Assembly (NCBI RefSeq): GCF_022662375.1
Contig: NZ_JAKNQL010000001.1
Span: 434,001 to 498,000, forward strand
Origin: Pseudomonas sp. CROZ-RG-20F-R04-15
GTDB lineage: Bacteria > Pseudomonadota > Gammaproteobacteria > Pseudomonadales > Pseudomonadaceae
Direction of reading: 5' to 3'
DNA: 64,000 nucleotides
Positions 63,591 to 64,000 of this stretch are shown piece by piece. Both the position numbers and the translations under genes were made by a program. Each line of letters opens with the position of its first letter. Within the stretch, counting starts at the first letter, position 1. Below the pieces are notes generated by a model that worked only from the letters and a program-made list of their open reading frames with translations, had not been told where the DNA came from and searched no databases.

Positions 63591-64000
63591 ATGAGTGATC
63601 AAGGAAGGGGCGCTGAGTCGTCCACGCCAGACACCGGTCTCGTGTGTCTGGTAATGCTTGCCCGTTTTCATTCGGTGGCAGCATCCGCCGAGCAATTGGC
63701 ACATGAGTTCACTCCGGCCAATCAGCCTTTCACGCAACGTGAGCTGCTGCTCGCAGCCCGCAAGCTGGGCCTGAAGGCCAAGTCGGTGAACACCACCGTC
63801 GCCCGTCTGGACCGCACGCCTTTACCAGCGATTGCCGTCGCAAACGACGGCACGTTTTTCATCATCGCCAAGCTTGATCAAGGTCAGGCACTGATTCAGG
63901 ACCCGCGTGCCGCGCGACCGGAAGTGATTACGCTCCAGGAACTGGCCGCACGCTGGAGCGGTGAACTGCTGCTGGTGCGTTCGGAGTCGACGCTGGCCGG
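63591..64000 (+). CDS. Type I secretion ABC ATPase/permease, N-terminal part (HlyB-like)
   Basis: The gene runs off the right edge with 136 codons visible. These form a C39 peptidase-like domain: PDTGLVCLVMLARFHSVAASAEQLAHEF, FTQRELLLAARKLGLKAKSV, PAIAVANDGTFFIIAKLDQGQALIQDP. In true C39 proteases a Cys follows the Asp in the D-C-G motif; here it is Asp14-Thr15-Gly16, so the domain is non-proteolytic, as in HlyB. This implies a C-terminal-signal substrate such as an RTX adhesin or enzyme rather than a double-glycine peptide. The pair with the TolC-like gene supports an exporter operon; the adaptor and substrate are beyond the window. Confidence 0.9.
   Translation, partial: MSDQGRGAESSTPDTGLVCLVMLARFHSVAASAEQLAHEFTPANQPFTQRELLLAARKLGLKAKSVNTTVARLDRTPLPAIAVANDGTFFIIAKLDQGQALIQDPRAARPEVITLQELAARWSGELLLVRSESTLA

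Overview
This window is chromosomal DNA from a fluorescent Pseudomonas (P. fluorescens group). The assignment rests on a complete seven-gene wsp chemosensory operon followed by prfB and lysS, a mexL/mexJK-type efflux locus, an lptF-type OmpA lipoprotein next to ppc and adk, and many copies of the GGGAGCGAGCCTGCTCGCGA-type REP palindrome. From wsp rightwards the gene order closely follows the P. aeruginosa PA3708-PA3666 region as I remember it; I had no genome to compare.

Layout. 1-1.9 kb: AT-richer accessory edge with the end of an AAA-type ATPase, a RloB-family partner, a 39-codon phosphoribosyltransferase remnant and a SLOG-like protein; probably defence genes. 1.9-12.1 kb (minus strand): a putrescine/GABA-type module with a LysR regulator, two paralogous aminobutyraldehyde-type dehydrogenases, a four-gene YdcSTUV-like ABC importer and an APC permease. 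12.3-21.7 kb: a DUF533/TerB-like protein, then wspA-B-C-D-E-F-R, a surface-sensing pathway ending in a diguanylate cyclase. 22.1-25.7 kb: prfB with its autoregulatory +1 frameshift, lysS, and a TetR regulator. 25.8-31.4 kb: envelope genes (lipoproteins, a DUF1704 putative metalloprotease, an alpha/beta hydrolase, lptF and a DUF4398 lipoprotein with a candidate AlgU promoter). 31.6-40.4 kb: ppc, adk, tsaB, small conserved genes and rsmJ. 40.5-45.5 kb: mexL and mexJK. 45.5-46.4 kb: about 1 kb of repeats, including an exact 71-bp tandem array. 46.5-52.1 kb: a Fic protein, a DUF4197 protein, a YbaY-like lipoprotein, plsB and a cold-shock protein. 52.2-61.7 kb: rlmA, dapE, an ndvB-like GH17-GT2 glucan synthase, tcdA, the csdA-sufE sulfur-transfer pair, dapD and an ArsC/YffB-like protein. 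62-64 kb: a TolC-like outer-membrane factor and the start of an HlyB-like type I secretion ATPase, probably the left end of an exporter locus.

Repeats are the most distinctive non-coding content: twelve REP pairs in intergenic gaps, one exact tandem REP array, a second palindromic family (CCCTCTCCC...GGGAGAGGG) at three loci, a third roughly 105-bp element bounded by CGTTCCCACGC at two loci, and one roughly 300-bp hairpin-rich stretch behind mexK.

I found no tRNA, rRNA, insertion sequence, prophage or CRISPR array. The most plausible candidate for a little-described system is the accessory edge at 1-1.9 kb; most of the rest is conserved Pseudomonas core.
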